A stretch of 64,000 nucleotides of DNA from an uncultured Polaribacter sp. (GTDB taxonomy: Bacteria; Bacteroidota; Bacteroidia; Flavobacteriales; Flavobacteriaceae), in NCBI RefSeq assembly GCF_947495205.1, contig NZ_CANLXV010000011.1, positions 1 to 64,000 on the forward strand. Direction: 5' to 3'. Position numbers and translations under genes: made by a program. Shown here piece after piece: positions 42,534-51,078 of this stretch (position 1 is its first letter; each line of letters opens with the position of its first letter). Under the pieces are notes generated by a model. The model worked only from the letters and a program-made list of their open reading frames with translations, did not search any database and was not told the origin of the DNA.

Positions 42534-43508
42534 TTAGTCTTTCTTTTTTAAAAACGTATAAACAGGAAAATGATCTGAAAAACCACCTTGATACCAAGGG
42601 CCAATATAAGTTCTAAACGGACTTCCTTTTAATTTTCCTTTAAAAATTTTCAGCCATTTTTTATTAAAAACTTCGGCATGTTTAAAATACAGTTTACCTT
42701 CTTTTTTCTCTTTAAAATTTTCAGAAAATAAAATTTGGTCAAATAAATTCCATTTACCATTATACGTTAATGTTCCTGTACTTTCTTTATTCCAAAGACT
42801 AAGCATAGGATTTATAAAGCCAGCATTTTCTATCAATTTTACACTTTTATTGGTTGGGTCGTCATTAAAATCTCCCATAACAATAATTTTGGCATCAACA
42901 TTTTGCGCTCTAATTTGTGCAACAATGCTTTTTACTGTTTCTGCAGCAATAATTCTTTTAGGTTCTGTTTCTAGCTGTCCTGCTCTTCTAGAAGACCAGT
43001 GATTTACTAAAATATGCACAAGCTCTCCATGCAGATTTCCAACAACTTCTAAAATATCTCTGGTATAATCTCTTTTCCCTTCTTCGGTTTTTAAATAAAC
43101 AGGATGTGTTTTAGACTCTAAATATTCAAAAAAATGTTTGTTGTATAACAATGCAACATCAATTCCTCTTTCATCTGGCGAATCGTAATGTGCAAAACCA
43201 TAAGGAAATTTTCGCAAATTGGTAGAGTTCACAATGTCTTCAACTACGGTGGCGTTTTCAACTTCTACCAAACCCACAATTGCTGGCGGGTATTTAGATT
43301 TATTTAACCCTAATTGTGAAATTACAGAGCCTAATTTTTTAATTTTATCTCGGTAACGTTTGTTATTCCATTTTTTCTTTCCTTTTTCTGTAAAAGCATC
43401 ATCAAAAGTATTTGGGTTGTCTTTTGTGTCAAATAAATTCTCTACGTTATAAAAGCCAATAGTGGTTATTTTATCACTTTGTTTTTTAGAAGAAATAAAT
43501 GGGAACAT
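42534..43508 (-). CDS. Endonuclease/exonuclease/phosphatase family protein
   Basis: 324 aa. Motifs of the EEP superfamily: IGFYNVENLFDTKDNP at the N-terminus, IVGLVEVENATV (Glu for metal), IVMGDFNDDPTN and FSDHFPVYTFL at the C-terminus. The motif order and length match secreted or cytoplasmic DNase I-like phosphodiesterases. There is no convincing signal peptide. The substrate could be DNA, RNA or a phospholipid. Co-transcribed with the CPBP gene. Confidence 0.9.
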   Translation of the reverse strand: MFPFISSKKQSDKITTIGFYNVENLFDTKDNPNTFDDAFTEKGKKKWNNKRYRDKIKKLGSVISQLGLNKSKYPPAIVGLVEVENATVVEDIVNSTNLRKFPYGFAHYDSPDERGIDVALLYNKHFFEYLESKTHPVYLKTEEGKRDYTRDILEVVGNLHGELVHILVNHWSSRRAGQLETEPKRIIAAETVKSIVAQIRAQNVDAKIIVMGDFNDDPTNKSVKLIENAGFINPMLSLWNKESTGTLTYNGKWNLFDQILFSENFKEKKEGKLYFKHAEVFNKKWLKIFKGKLKGSPFRTYIGPWYQGGFSDHFPVYTFLKKKD

Positions 43509-43750
43509 AAATTGTGTTTAGAGGTTAAAAGTAAGTAAAAATAATTCATCTTTTTAGTTTGTATAGTATTAAGTTAAATTAGTGTTATTTAAAAATTGTG
43601 GCAGCTGTTTACAATATGGCTTCTGGTAAAGTACAATTTATATAAGATAAGTTAGTTTGGTTGATTAATTTTAGTTGGCATTTAAAATTACAAAATTTTT
43701 ATGCCATCTTTTATTTAACGTAAAAAAAATAATTTATTAACCTAGGTTTA

Positions 43751-43859
43751 TTTGCGTAGTAATTTTTCAAAATGTAAATTTGCAATGCAAAAAACGTAGT
43801 AAACTTTTTGTATTTGAATTGATAAAATAGAACCTGAACATTTTGTTCAGGTTTTTTTG
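43751..43859 (+). promoter_or_regulatory. Promoter, short leader and terminator upstream of hflX (attenuator-like)
   Basis: TTTG (43751-43754), 20 bases, then TAAATTTG (43775-43782) is a near-perfect Bacteroidota promoter. A short transcript would contain CAAAAA/TTTTTG pairing and a 4-codon frame (ATG CAA AAA ACG TAG, 43785-43799), then a strong terminator AACCTGAACA/TGTTCAGGTT plus T7 (43831-43859). hflX starts only 39 bases further. It could be a transcription attenuator or a small RNA of about 70 nt. The rest of the gap (43509-43750) shows no feature. Confidence 0.6.
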
Positions 43860-43897
43860 TGCTATTTACAATTTAAAACTTCGTATTTTTGTACTCT

Positions 43898-45109
43898 ATG
43901 ATAGACGCAAAAGAGGCCATTTCCGAAAAAGCCGTTTTAATTGGTATAATTACACAACAACAGAATGAAGCAAAATCTGAAGAATATTTAGATGAATTGC
44001 AATTTTTAACAGAAACTGCTGGTGGTGTGCCAGTAAAACGCTTTGTTCAAAAAATGGACAAACCCAACCCTAAAACATTTTTAGGAGCAGGAAAGTTAGA
44101 TGAAGTAAAATCTTATATAGAAACAAAGGGCATAGGAACTGCTATTTTTGATGACGAACTATCTCCAGCGCAATTAAGAAATATTGAGAAAATTTTAGAT
44201 TGTAAAATTTTAGATAGAACCAATTTAATACTAGATATTTTTGCGCAAAGAGCCCAAACAAGCTCTGCAAAAACACAAGTAGAATTGGCACAATGCCAAT
44301 ATTTATTGCCACGTTTAACAAGACTTTGGACACACTTAGACAAACAAAAAGGTGGTATTGGAATGCGTGGCCCAGGAGAAACAGAAATAGAAACAGATAG
44401 ACGTATTATTAACGACAAAATTGTGTTGTTAAAAAAGAAATTAAAAACCATAGACAAGCAAATGGCGGTTCAAAGAAAAAACCGTGGTAAAATGGTGCGT
44501 GTTGCTTTGGTAGGTTATACCAATGTTGGTAAATCTACCTTAATGAATGTAATTAGTAAAAGCGATGTTTTTGCAGAAAATAAATTATTTGCAACTTTAG
44601 ATACCACTGTTAGAAAAGTGGTTATTAAAAATATTCCTTTTTTAATGACAGACACTGTTGGTTTTATTAGAAAACTACCAACACAATTGGTAGAATCTTT
44701 TAAATCTACTTTAGATGAAGTTAGAGAAGCAGATTTGTTGTTGCATGTGGTAGATATTTCTCACCCAAATTTCGAAGATCACATAGCTTCTGTAAATAGT
44801 ATTTTAAATGATATTAAATGTGCAGACAAGCCTACTTTAATGGTTTTTAATAAAATAGACGCTTATCAACATGAAACCATTGCTGCAGATGATTTAGAAA
44901 CTGAAAGAACCAAAGAGCATTATACTTTACAAGATTGGCAAAAAACTTGGATGAACAAAAATGACGTTCAATCTATATTTATCTCTGCCTTAAATAAAGA
45001 AAATCTAAATGATTTTAAAGAAACTACTTATGAGGAAGTAAAGAAAATTCACATACAGCGTTTTCCTTATAACGACTTTTTGTATTATGAATATAAAGAA
45101 GAAGCGTAG
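43898..45109 (+). CDS. hflX: GTPase HflX
   Basis: Taken from ATG 43898 (MIDAKEAIS); the upstream TTG at 43889 overlaps a promoter-like element. 403 aa. The HflX N-terminal domain has the GGVPVKRFVQK and FLGAGKLDEVKSYI segments, then RGPGETEIETDRR. The G domain follows, with G1 GYTNVGKSTLMN, LFATLDTTVRKV (G2/G3 region), DTVGFIRKLP and FNKID. HflX binds 50S/70S ribosomes and splits stalled ones under stress. A leader with a terminator precedes it. Confidence 0.95.
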   Translation: MIDAKEAISEKAVLIGIITQQQNEAKSEEYLDELQFLTETAGGVPVKRFVQKMDKPNPKTFLGAGKLDEVKSYIETKGIGTAIFDDELSPAQLRNIEKILDCKILDRTNLILDIFAQRAQTSSAKTQVELAQCQYLLPRLTRLWTHLDKQKGGIGMRGPGETEIETDRRIINDKIVLLKKKLKTIDKQMAVQRKNRGKMVRVALVGYTNVGKSTLMNVISKSDVFAENKLFATLDTTVRKVVIKNIPFLMTDTVGFIRKLPTQLVESFKSTLDEVREADLLLHVVDISHPNFEDHIASVNSILNDIKCADKPTLMVFNKIDAYQHETIAADDLETERTKEHYTLQDWQKTWMNKNDVQSIFISALNKENLNDFKETTYEEVKKIHIQRFPYNDFLYYEYKEEA

Positions 45110-45123
45110 CCAATTTATTTTTA

Positions 45124-45210
45124 GGGCGTTTTAACGGGCTTTCCGTACTCGCTTTGCACTTAAAAAAAGTGCAAGAGCTCAAAAACAATACTGCAATCCC
45201 TAACGCAATT
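45124..45210 (+). repeat. REP-like dispersed repeat, copy 5
   Basis: GGGCGTTTTAACGGGCTTTC at the start, hairpin CTTTGCACTT/AAGTGCAAGAG in the centre, and CTGCAATCCCTAACGCAATT at the end. It lies just after hflX. Confidence 0.8.
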
Positions 45211-45295
45211 GGGTTAAGACAATTCTATATATAAAGAAACCAACAATAAATTTAATTTTTAAAATATTTATTTGGTTGCCTTATGTTAGATAAAT

Positions 45296-46408
45296 TTATT
45301 CTTTTTTATCCTCAATAATTCCCATTTTTTTTGCTCTACTTTCCCAAGATTTTCTAGCATAAGATTGTAGGTCTGTAATTTTATCAGATTCGTCTACAAT
45401 TTCTAAACCAAGTAAAGTTTCTATAACATCTTCTTGAGAAACCAAACCGCTTACAGAGCCATATTCATCTACAACTAAAGCAATATGTTCTTTTACTTTA
45501 ATTAGTTCATCAAATAAATCTGCAATAGATAAATCTCTATTGGTAACCGTAATGTTTCTTTTAATACTTGCTAATTTTTCAGATCCTTTATTTTTAACTA
45601 AAGCTTCTAACAAATTATTTTTTAAAAAATAACCTGTAATTTCATCTGGGTTTTCTGCAAAAACGGGGATTCTAGAAAATCGTAAGTTTTTATGTGTTTC
45701 ATAAAATTCTTGTATCGTTAAATTTTCATCAGCAATTTCTATGACAGACCTTGGTGTCATTACATCATTTACCTTAATTTGTTTAAAACCAAGCATATTG
45801 CGTATTACTTTACTTTCGTTTTTGTGAAAAACACCATCTTTTTCTGCCATTTCTGTCATTACTAAAAAGCTTTCTCTACTTAAAACGCTACCATGTCCTT
45901 TTCCTCCAATTAATTTTGTTGTCAATTGTAAAACCCATAAAATTCCCGTTATTTTTAAAGGGAAAATCATAATTTTTAAGGCCTTAGATGTAAAGTTTGC
46001 CAATTGTTTCCAATAAGTTGCACCTATGGTTTTAGGTATAATTTCTGAGGCAACTAAAATTAAAATAGTCATTATGGTAGAAACTACACCAACCATTACA
46101 TCTTCTGTAATACGCAAACCTAAAATAGTTTTTTCTACACTACCGTACATTTCTGCATAGGCAACTTTAGCTTGCACACCAACTAAAATAGCACCAACTG
46201 TATGCGCAATTGTATTTATGGTTAAAATAGCAATTAATGGTTTATCTACATCTTTTTTTAAAGTTTCTAAACTATCAGCATATGCTTCTTTTTCACTTTT
46301 TTTAAGGTTGATAAATGTTGGCGTAATACTTAATAAAACCGCTTCTAATATAGAACATAGAAAAGAGAAAAATATAGAAATGGTAGCGTAAATTATTAAT
46401 AAGGTCAT
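45296..46408 (-). CDS. CNNM/HlyC-type membrane protein with CBS pair
   Basis: 370 aa. A DUF21/CNNM transmembrane domain (about 1-175, four TM helices) is followed by two CBS domains (about 205-330; VNDVMTPRSVIEIADENLTI and ALVVDEYGSVSGLVSQEDVIE). The usual C-terminal CorC_HlyC domain is missing: the protein ends soon after the second CBS (YARKSWESRAKKMGI). The family is linked to Mg2+/Co2+ efflux or homeostasis. Start ATG 46408. Confidence 0.9.
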   Translation of the reverse strand: MTLLIIYATISIFFSFLCSILEAVLLSITPTFINLKKSEKEAYADSLETLKKDVDKPLIAILTINTIAHTVGAILVGVQAKVAYAEMYGSVEKTILGLRITEDVMVGVVSTIMTILILVASEIIPKTIGATYWKQLANFTSKALKIMIFPLKITGILWVLQLTTKLIGGKGHGSVLSRESFLVMTEMAEKDGVFHKNESKVIRNMLGFKQIKVNDVMTPRSVIEIADENLTIQEFYETHKNLRFSRIPVFAENPDEITGYFLKNNLLEALVKNKGSEKLASIKRNITVTNRDLSIADLFDELIKVKEHIALVVDEYGSVSGLVSQEDVIETLLGLEIVDESDKITDLQSYARKSWESRAKKMGIIEDKKE

Positions 46409-46532
46409 AAAGGAAAATTAGATGGTAAAAATAACAAAAATATAGGATATTAACTTTGTGTATTTGTTTTAAAAATAAGCTTTTGTTAGAAATTAGTTAA
46501 TCATTTTATAGATTTGTTGTTTTTTTGAATAA

Positions 46533-46564
46533 AAAAACCTCAAAAAATAGTTTTTGAGGTTTTT
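46533..46564 (-). terminator. Intrinsic terminator after DUF3078 gene
   Basis: AAAAACCTCAAAAA/TTTTTGAGGTTTTT with loop ATAG. The symmetrical A/T flanks allow function in both directions; it lies just after the stop at 46586. Confidence 0.85.
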
Positions 46565-46585
46565 GTGTTTTTGATAAATTATTAC

Positions 46586-47488
46586 TTATAGAGAATAATT
46601 TATACCAAATAACCAGTAAGATTGTGTTTGATTATCTGCTTCATTTAAAGAAACTCCTTGAAAGTTAGCAGCTTCCTGTCTGTTGCCTCTTAAACCAAAT
46701 TCAAAACCTAAACCAATGCCTTTGTAAAGCGTATAGCCAAAAGAGTTTGTCCAAGTCCAGTTAGATAGGTTAGAAGATTCATAACTTTGAAAAAGAGATA
46801 AGTTAGATTTTACACTTAAACCTTTGTATTTGTTTGTGTAGTCTGCTACTACTTTTGCACCTAAAGAAGATTCAAAAACAGTGTCTCCAGAACTAAATAC
46901 AAAATTGTAGTTACCAGGATGCATTACAACTACTAAATGGCTTGTTGGTGTCCAAGTAAAACCAGCACCTAAATCTAAATAACCAGGGTTGTTAAAATTG
47001 TCTATAATTGTTGTTCTGTATTCTCCTAATGCAGATACAGCCCATTTTTTACTAATATTTCTACCATATAAAGAAGTAATACTAAATACATCTGTAGCAG
47101 CTTCAAAATCTTCATCTCCAGTAATTACTTTATTATCTAATTTTACCCAACCTAAATTAATATTTGCAGAATTTCTCCAGAAGAATTTATCTTCTATTAA
47201 GTTTGCAAAACCATTAACAGTTACACCTATGTTTCCTGCAGAAGCATCTGGTGCAGTTCTTGCATACCAGTTGTTAAAGCCAGATAAGCTTGCACCAACG
47301 GTACCAAATGCGCCTTTTCTCCAACCAGGTAAAGCATCTAATTTGGCTTGTATCCCGTTAGCTTCTCCTTGTAATTTACCAATAGTAGCTTTTTTTTCTC
47401 CTAATTCTTTTGTTAATTCTTCTTTTGTTTGTGCTAGTGTTGTAATGCTAGTAAAAACTAAAAGTAATAAGATTGATAATTTTTTCAT
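46586..47488 (-). CDS. DUF3078 outer-membrane-like protein A
   Basis: Start taken at ATG 47488 (MKKLSILLLLVFTSITTLAQ, a good signal peptide); the longer frame from 47524 has no signal. 300 aa. A short coiled region (KEELTKELGEKKATIGKLQG) is followed by a beta-strand-rich DUF3078 barrel-like domain (GTVGASLSGFNNWYARTAPD onward) ending in aromatic YWLFGINYSL. It probably sits in the outer membrane or periplasm. It forms a tandem pair with the similar gene upstream (47557-48420). Confidence 0.88.
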   Translation of the reverse strand: MKKLSILLLLVFTSITTLAQTKEELTKELGEKKATIGKLQGEANGIQAKLDALPGWRKGAFGTVGASLSGFNNWYARTAPDASAGNIGVTVNGFANLIEDKFFWRNSANINLGWVKLDNKVITGDEDFEAATDVFSITSLYGRNISKKWAVSALGEYRTTIIDNFNNPGYLDLGAGFTWTPTSHLVVVMHPGNYNFVFSSGDTVFESSLGAKVVADYTNKYKGLSVKSNLSLFQSYESSNLSNWTWTNSFGYTLYKGIGLGFEFGLRGNRQEAANFQGVSLNEADNQTQSYWLFGINYSL

Positions 47489-47556
47489 TTTGTTAATTTT
47501 ATATTTTTTGAATTTGAAGTGCAATATTACACTTTTATTAATTAGACAAGAAAAAA

Positions 47557-48420
47557 TTAATAAGTCACTTTTTGATGAAAACTATAATTTAAACCTAATC
47601 CAAATAGTTGTCTAAATTGTAGTTTGCTAGAAGCATCATCATCCATAATAAGATGAAATGTCATTAGCATTTTAATATGTTTATTTACTTTAAAACGAAT
47701 GTTTGTTAAATAATCAACATCTATATTACCAATATTAGAAAGGTAATCTGTATACAAGGTTAAAATGTTTTCCATTTCGATATTTTTGGCCATTGTAAAT
47801 TTAAAATATCCAGAGAGGTTAAAACCTAAACTAAATGCTGTGTTTTTACCATTTTCAACACCAAATCTCCCGGAAAAAGCATCGCTTACAAGTGTATATC
47901 TGGCGGTAGCAGGAGCAATGTTGAAATTAAAATCATCGGATTTTTTCCAGAGCATTCCTGGTCCAAAAGTTAAATATGCAGGAGATAAAAATTCAGAAAC
48001 TAATGTGTTAGGTTCTGTTTTGTAGTTAAAACCATCTGTATATTGAGTTCTAAAATTACCAATAAAAGAGAAAAACCAATATTTTCCTGTTCTAAAACCA
48101 AATAAGGTGTTTAATTCAAATCTATCGTCTGTTTTTCTGTAGCCTTCATTAGTAATATAGCTTAAACCATAACCGGTAAGTAACCTACTATCCCAGTTTA
48201 CGTTCTTCTTTTTGTAATTAAAATCGTAATTTACATTGATGTTGCCAGCTACTGTGTTTTGACCACCAGAAGCCCAGTTGGTAAAGGAAGATTGATTAAA
48301 AACAAAAGCAAACCTTCCATGAATTTTCCATTTTGGCTGTGGCACCGTATCTTTTTTCTTTTTTTGAGAAAAAGAAAATAATGAGAAAAATAACAATAAA
48401 AGAAGGAGTAGCTTCTTCAC
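47557..48420 (-). CDS. DUF3078 outer-membrane-like protein B
   Basis: 287 aa. Signal peptide (about 1-18, LFSLFSFSQ). The DUF3078 signature QSSFTNWASGGQNTVAGNINV is near residues 43-63. The rest is a beta-rich barrel-like sequence ending QLFGLGLNYSFHQKV. Pairs with protein A; identity between them is low, so the duplication is old. Function unknown. Confidence 0.9.
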   Translation of the reverse strand: MKKLLLLLLLFFSLFSFSQKKKKDTVPQPKWKIHGRFAFVFNQSSFTNWASGGQNTVAGNINVNYDFNYKKKNVNWDSRLLTGYGLSYITNEGYRKTDDRFELNTLFGFRTGKYWFFSFIGNFRTQYTDGFNYKTEPNTLVSEFLSPAYLTFGPGMLWKKSDDFNFNIAPATARYTLVSDAFSGRFGVENGKNTAFSLGFNLSGYFKFTMAKNIEMENILTLYTDYLSNIGNIDVDYLTNIRFKVNKHIKMLMTFHLIMDDDASSKLQFRQLFGLGLNYSFHQKVTY

Positions 48421-48468
48421 TTTTTGGATTTTAAATACAAAAGTAAGAGATTATGTAAAAAAACAAAA

Positions 48469-48978
48469 TTATTTTTTGGATTTATAAAGTGGTACAGTAG
48501 AGCAAGCTTCACCAAACATAATAGACTTTGCTAAAGGTTGTAATTTGTTTATTAAAAAAGCAAAGGCAGAGTTTGGAATAGGTTTTTCTGCACAGCCTTT
48601 AATAATTACAGGGACATTGGTAAAATCTCTAAAATCTATAAAGGTTAAAAGTTCTTGGTAAATTACCGTTTCTAACAGTTCTAAATCTCCAATAATTACT
48701 TTTTTAGCAAACGGGTTAATTTCTGAAGCCACCAACATAAAAGCCCAAGATGGTATAATGGCGTCTGCAGAACAGGTTATGGCTACAAAACAATTTTTGT
48801 ATTGAGACCAATTGTGTTTTTTAACTGACTCTCTAAAGTCTGTTTCTTTTAGAATAAGTTCTTGAAACAACCAATCTTTAATATCAAATAAAACCCTTTT
48901 ACCTTCTGGATAAATTTCTTCTAAATCAAACGTTTTTAATTTACTATTGGCAACTCTATTTATGATTTCTTTTTCCAT
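48469..48978 (-). CDS. DUF2480 protein, linked to Fe-S assembly genes
   Basis: 169 aa. NRVANSKLKTFDLEEIYPEG, FDIKDWLFQELILKETDF and IKGCAEKPIPNSAFAFLINK are characteristic of DUF2480. It lies upstream of the SufT-like and SufE genes' stop-to-start order on the same strand, which is the usual Bacteroidota sufE-sufT-DUF2480 arrangement. A role in Fe-S biogenesis is inferred from that linkage alone. Two conserved cysteines (ITCSAD and IKGCAEK) are noted. Confidence 0.88.
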   Translation of the reverse strand: MEKEIINRVANSKLKTFDLEEIYPEGKRVLFDIKDWLFQELILKETDFRESVKKHNWSQYKNCFVAITCSADAIIPSWAFMLVASEINPFAKKVIIGDLELLETVIYQELLTFIDFRDFTNVPVIIKGCAEKPIPNSAFAFLINKLQPLAKSIMFGEACSTVPLYKSKK

Positions 48979-48984
48979 TATTTT

Positions 48985-49110
48985 TAAGTTTCAAAGTTTC
49001 AAAGTTTCAAAGTTTCAAAAAATAAACGCGAAGGCGCTAAAGATTTTCGCAAAGTTCGGAAATTTTTTTAGTTTTGAATACTGAATACTGAATACTGAAT
49101 ACTGAATACT
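48985..49110. repeat. Two short tandem repeat tracts in the DUF2480-SufT gap
   Basis: AGTTTCAA repeated four times (48985-49019) and GAATACT repeated five times (49076-49110). Between them is the CGCGAAGGCGCTAAAG fragment, which recurs in many Flavobacteriia genomes from recollection. These are short-period tracts with no coding role. Confidence 0.85.
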
Positions 49111-49114
49111 TTTT

Positions 49115-49435
49115 CTAAAGCATTCCCAATTCTAACTTTGCTTCTTCGCTCATCATTTCTTGTGTCCAAGTTGGGTCGAAGGTAATTTCTACCTCACATT
49201 CGTTTATTTCTTTAAGAGATTTTACTTTCTCTTCCACGTCTCTTGGTAAGCTTTCTGCAACAGGACAATTGGGAGAAGTTAAGGTCATTAATATTTTTGC
49301 ATTATTTTCATCAGAAACAAAAACATCATAAATTAAACCTAATTCATAAATGTCTACGGGTATTTCAGGATCAAAAATTGTTTTTAAAACTCTTACAATT
49401 TTATCTCCAATTTCGTCTAGTTCTTTATCTGTCAT
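49115..49435 (-). CDS. SufT/DUF59-family Fe-S assembly protein
   Basis: 106 aa. MIP18/DUF59 domain with FDPEIPVDIYELGLIYDV near residues 17-34 and LTSPNCPVAESLPRDVEEKV holding the reactive cysteine. The family helps mature Fe-S proteins. It is 41 bases downstream of sufE on the same strand, in an evident suf operon. sufBCD and sufS are not in the window. Confidence 0.93.
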   Translation of the reverse strand: MTDKELDEIGDKIVRVLKTIFDPEIPVDIYELGLIYDVFVSDENNAKILMTLTSPNCPVAESLPRDVEEKVKSLKEINECEVEITFDPTWTQEMMSEEAKLELGML

Positions 49436-49476
49436 TTTGTTATTTTTTTACAAGTGGTTTAAACCCCTTGTTAGTC

Positions 49477-49896
49477 TTAAATTTTTGTTTGTTGCGCAAT
49501 AGCATACATTTTTATTTGCTTTAACATAGAAACTAAACCGTTTGCTCTTGTAGGAGAAAGATGTTCTTTTAAGCCAATTTTGTCTATAAAAGTAGTATCT
49601 GCATTTAAAATATCTGCTGGTTTTTGGTCAGAAAAAACGCGTAATAAAAGTGCTACAATTCCTTTGGTTAAAATAGCATCACTATCTGCAGAGAATTTTA
49701 CCTTATCTGCATCTAATTCAGAGTATAACCAAACTTTAGATTGGCATCCTTTAATAAGGTTTTCCTCTAATTTGTTAGCCGCATTAATTATTGGTAAAGA
49801 CTTGCCCAACTCAATAATATATTCGTAGCGTTCCATCCAATCATCAAACATAGAAAACTCATCTATAATTTCTTCTTGTATTTCTTTGATAGTCAT
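49477..49896 (-). CDS. sufE: SufE-family sulfur acceptor
   Basis: 139 aa. Accepts persulfide from SufS and stimulates it. The active-site cysteine is in LIKGCQSKVWLYSELD near residue 51; MFDDWMERYEYIIELGKSLP at the N-terminus and HLSPTRANGLVSMLKQIK at the C-terminus are family markers. It heads the operon sufE-sufT-DUF2480. Its promoter region is the 172-bp gap divergent to the sugar-kinase gene. Confidence 0.95.
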   Translation of the reverse strand: MTIKEIQEEIIDEFSMFDDWMERYEYIIELGKSLPIINAANKLEENLIKGCQSKVWLYSELDADKVKFSADSDAILTKGIVALLLRVFSDQKPADILNADTTFIDKIGLKEHLSPTRANGLVSMLKQIKMYAIAQQTKI

Positions 49897-50068
49897 TTTT
49901 AAAACTTATTTTTGCGGTAACAAAAGTTTACCGTTATTTGGTATGCAAAAATACGATAAAAAAGGTTTTAAACCTTTAAAGTAAATAGAATATTAATATA
50001 GTTAATTAGGTTTTTATTATACTAATTATTTAAATAAATTCCTCTTTTTAAAGAGGGTTGTAAAAACT

Positions 50069-50995
50069 ATGAGTAAATTATTAGCAGTTGGTACAGTGGC
50101 TTTTGATGCTATAGAAACTCCGTTTGGTAAGACTGATAAAATTTTAGGTGGATCTGGAAGTTATATTGGTTTAGCAGCATCTCAATTTGGTATAGAAACT
50201 GGTGTGGTTTCTGTAGTTGGTGCAGATTTTTTAGCAGCTGATTTAGAAATGATGAATGCCAAAGGAATTAATACAGATGGAGTAGAGGTAGACCAAAATG
50301 GTAAAACATTTTTTTGGAGTGGTAAATATCATAATGATATGAATTCTAGAGATACTTTGGTTACAGAACTTAACGTATTAGAAACTTTTACACCAGTTGT
50401 GCCAGAAGATTTTAAAGACGCACCTATTGTAATGTTAGGTAATTTACACCCATTAACGCAAGCCTCTGTTTTAGAACAAATGACAAAGAGACCAAAATTA
50501 GTAGTTTTAGATACTATGAATTTTTGGATGGATATTGCGCTAAATGATTTACATGCTGTGTTAAAAAAAGTAGATGTAATTACAATTAATGATGAGGAAG
50601 CAAGACAATTGTCTGGAGAGTATTCTTTAGTAAATGCAGCTGAAAAGATTCATAAAATGGGCCCAAAATATGTGGTTATAAAAAAAGGAGAACATGGCGC
50701 TTTGTTGTTTAACCAAGGAAAAATGTTTTTTGCACCAGCTTTACCATTGGCAGAAGTTTTTGACCCAACAGGCGCAGGAGATACATTTGCCGGTGGTTTT
50801 TGCGGTTATTTAGCAAAAACAGAAGATATATCTTTTGAGAACATGAAAAATGCTATTATTTATGGTTCTAATTTAGCTTCTTTTTGTGTAGAAAAGTTTG
50901 GTACAGCGCGCATGCAAGAGTTAACTGCTGCAGAGGTAAGTAATCGTTTGCAAGCATTTAAAGATTTAACACAATTTGATATAAAATTATCCTAA
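50069..50995 (+). CDS. PfkB-family carbohydrate/nucleoside kinase
   Basis: 308 aa. Ribokinase-type fold with GGSGSYIGLAASQFG (substrate side, near 27-41) and DPTGAGDTFAGGFCGYL (anion hole and catalytic Asp, near 229-245); KVDVITINDEEARQL precedes. The substrate could be a sugar, inosine/guanosine or adenosine; the position beside purF makes a nucleoside kinase plausible. Followed by a terminator, then purF. Confidence 0.9.
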   Translation: MSKLLAVGTVAFDAIETPFGKTDKILGGSGSYIGLAASQFGIETGVVSVVGADFLAADLEMMNAKGINTDGVEVDQNGKTFFWSGKYHNDMNSRDTLVTELNVLETFTPVVPEDFKDAPIVMLGNLHPLTQASVLEQMTKRPKLVVLDTMNFWMDIALNDLHAVLKKVDVITINDEEARQLSGEYSLVNAAEKIHKMGPKYVVIKKGEHGALLFNQGKMFFAPALPLAEVFDPTGAGDTFAGGFCGYLAKTEDISFENMKNAIIYGSNLASFCVEKFGTARMQELTAAEVSNRLQAFKDLTQFDIKLS

Positions 50996-51001
50996 ATTTA
51001 G

Positions 51002-51030
51002 TCCGCGTTGTAACACGCGGATTTTTTTTT
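51002..51030 (+). terminator. Intrinsic terminator after PfkB gene
   Basis: TCCGCG/CGCGGA stem around TTGTAACA, followed by T9. Confidence 0.92.
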
Positions 51031-51078
51031 ACAACAATACAAGATTTACAACAGTAACACAATTAAAAACAATAACAG

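Noticed and set aside
46586..48420. DUF3078 pair as a recent duplication
   Set aside because: The two proteins share only scattered motifs, so the duplication is old or independent.
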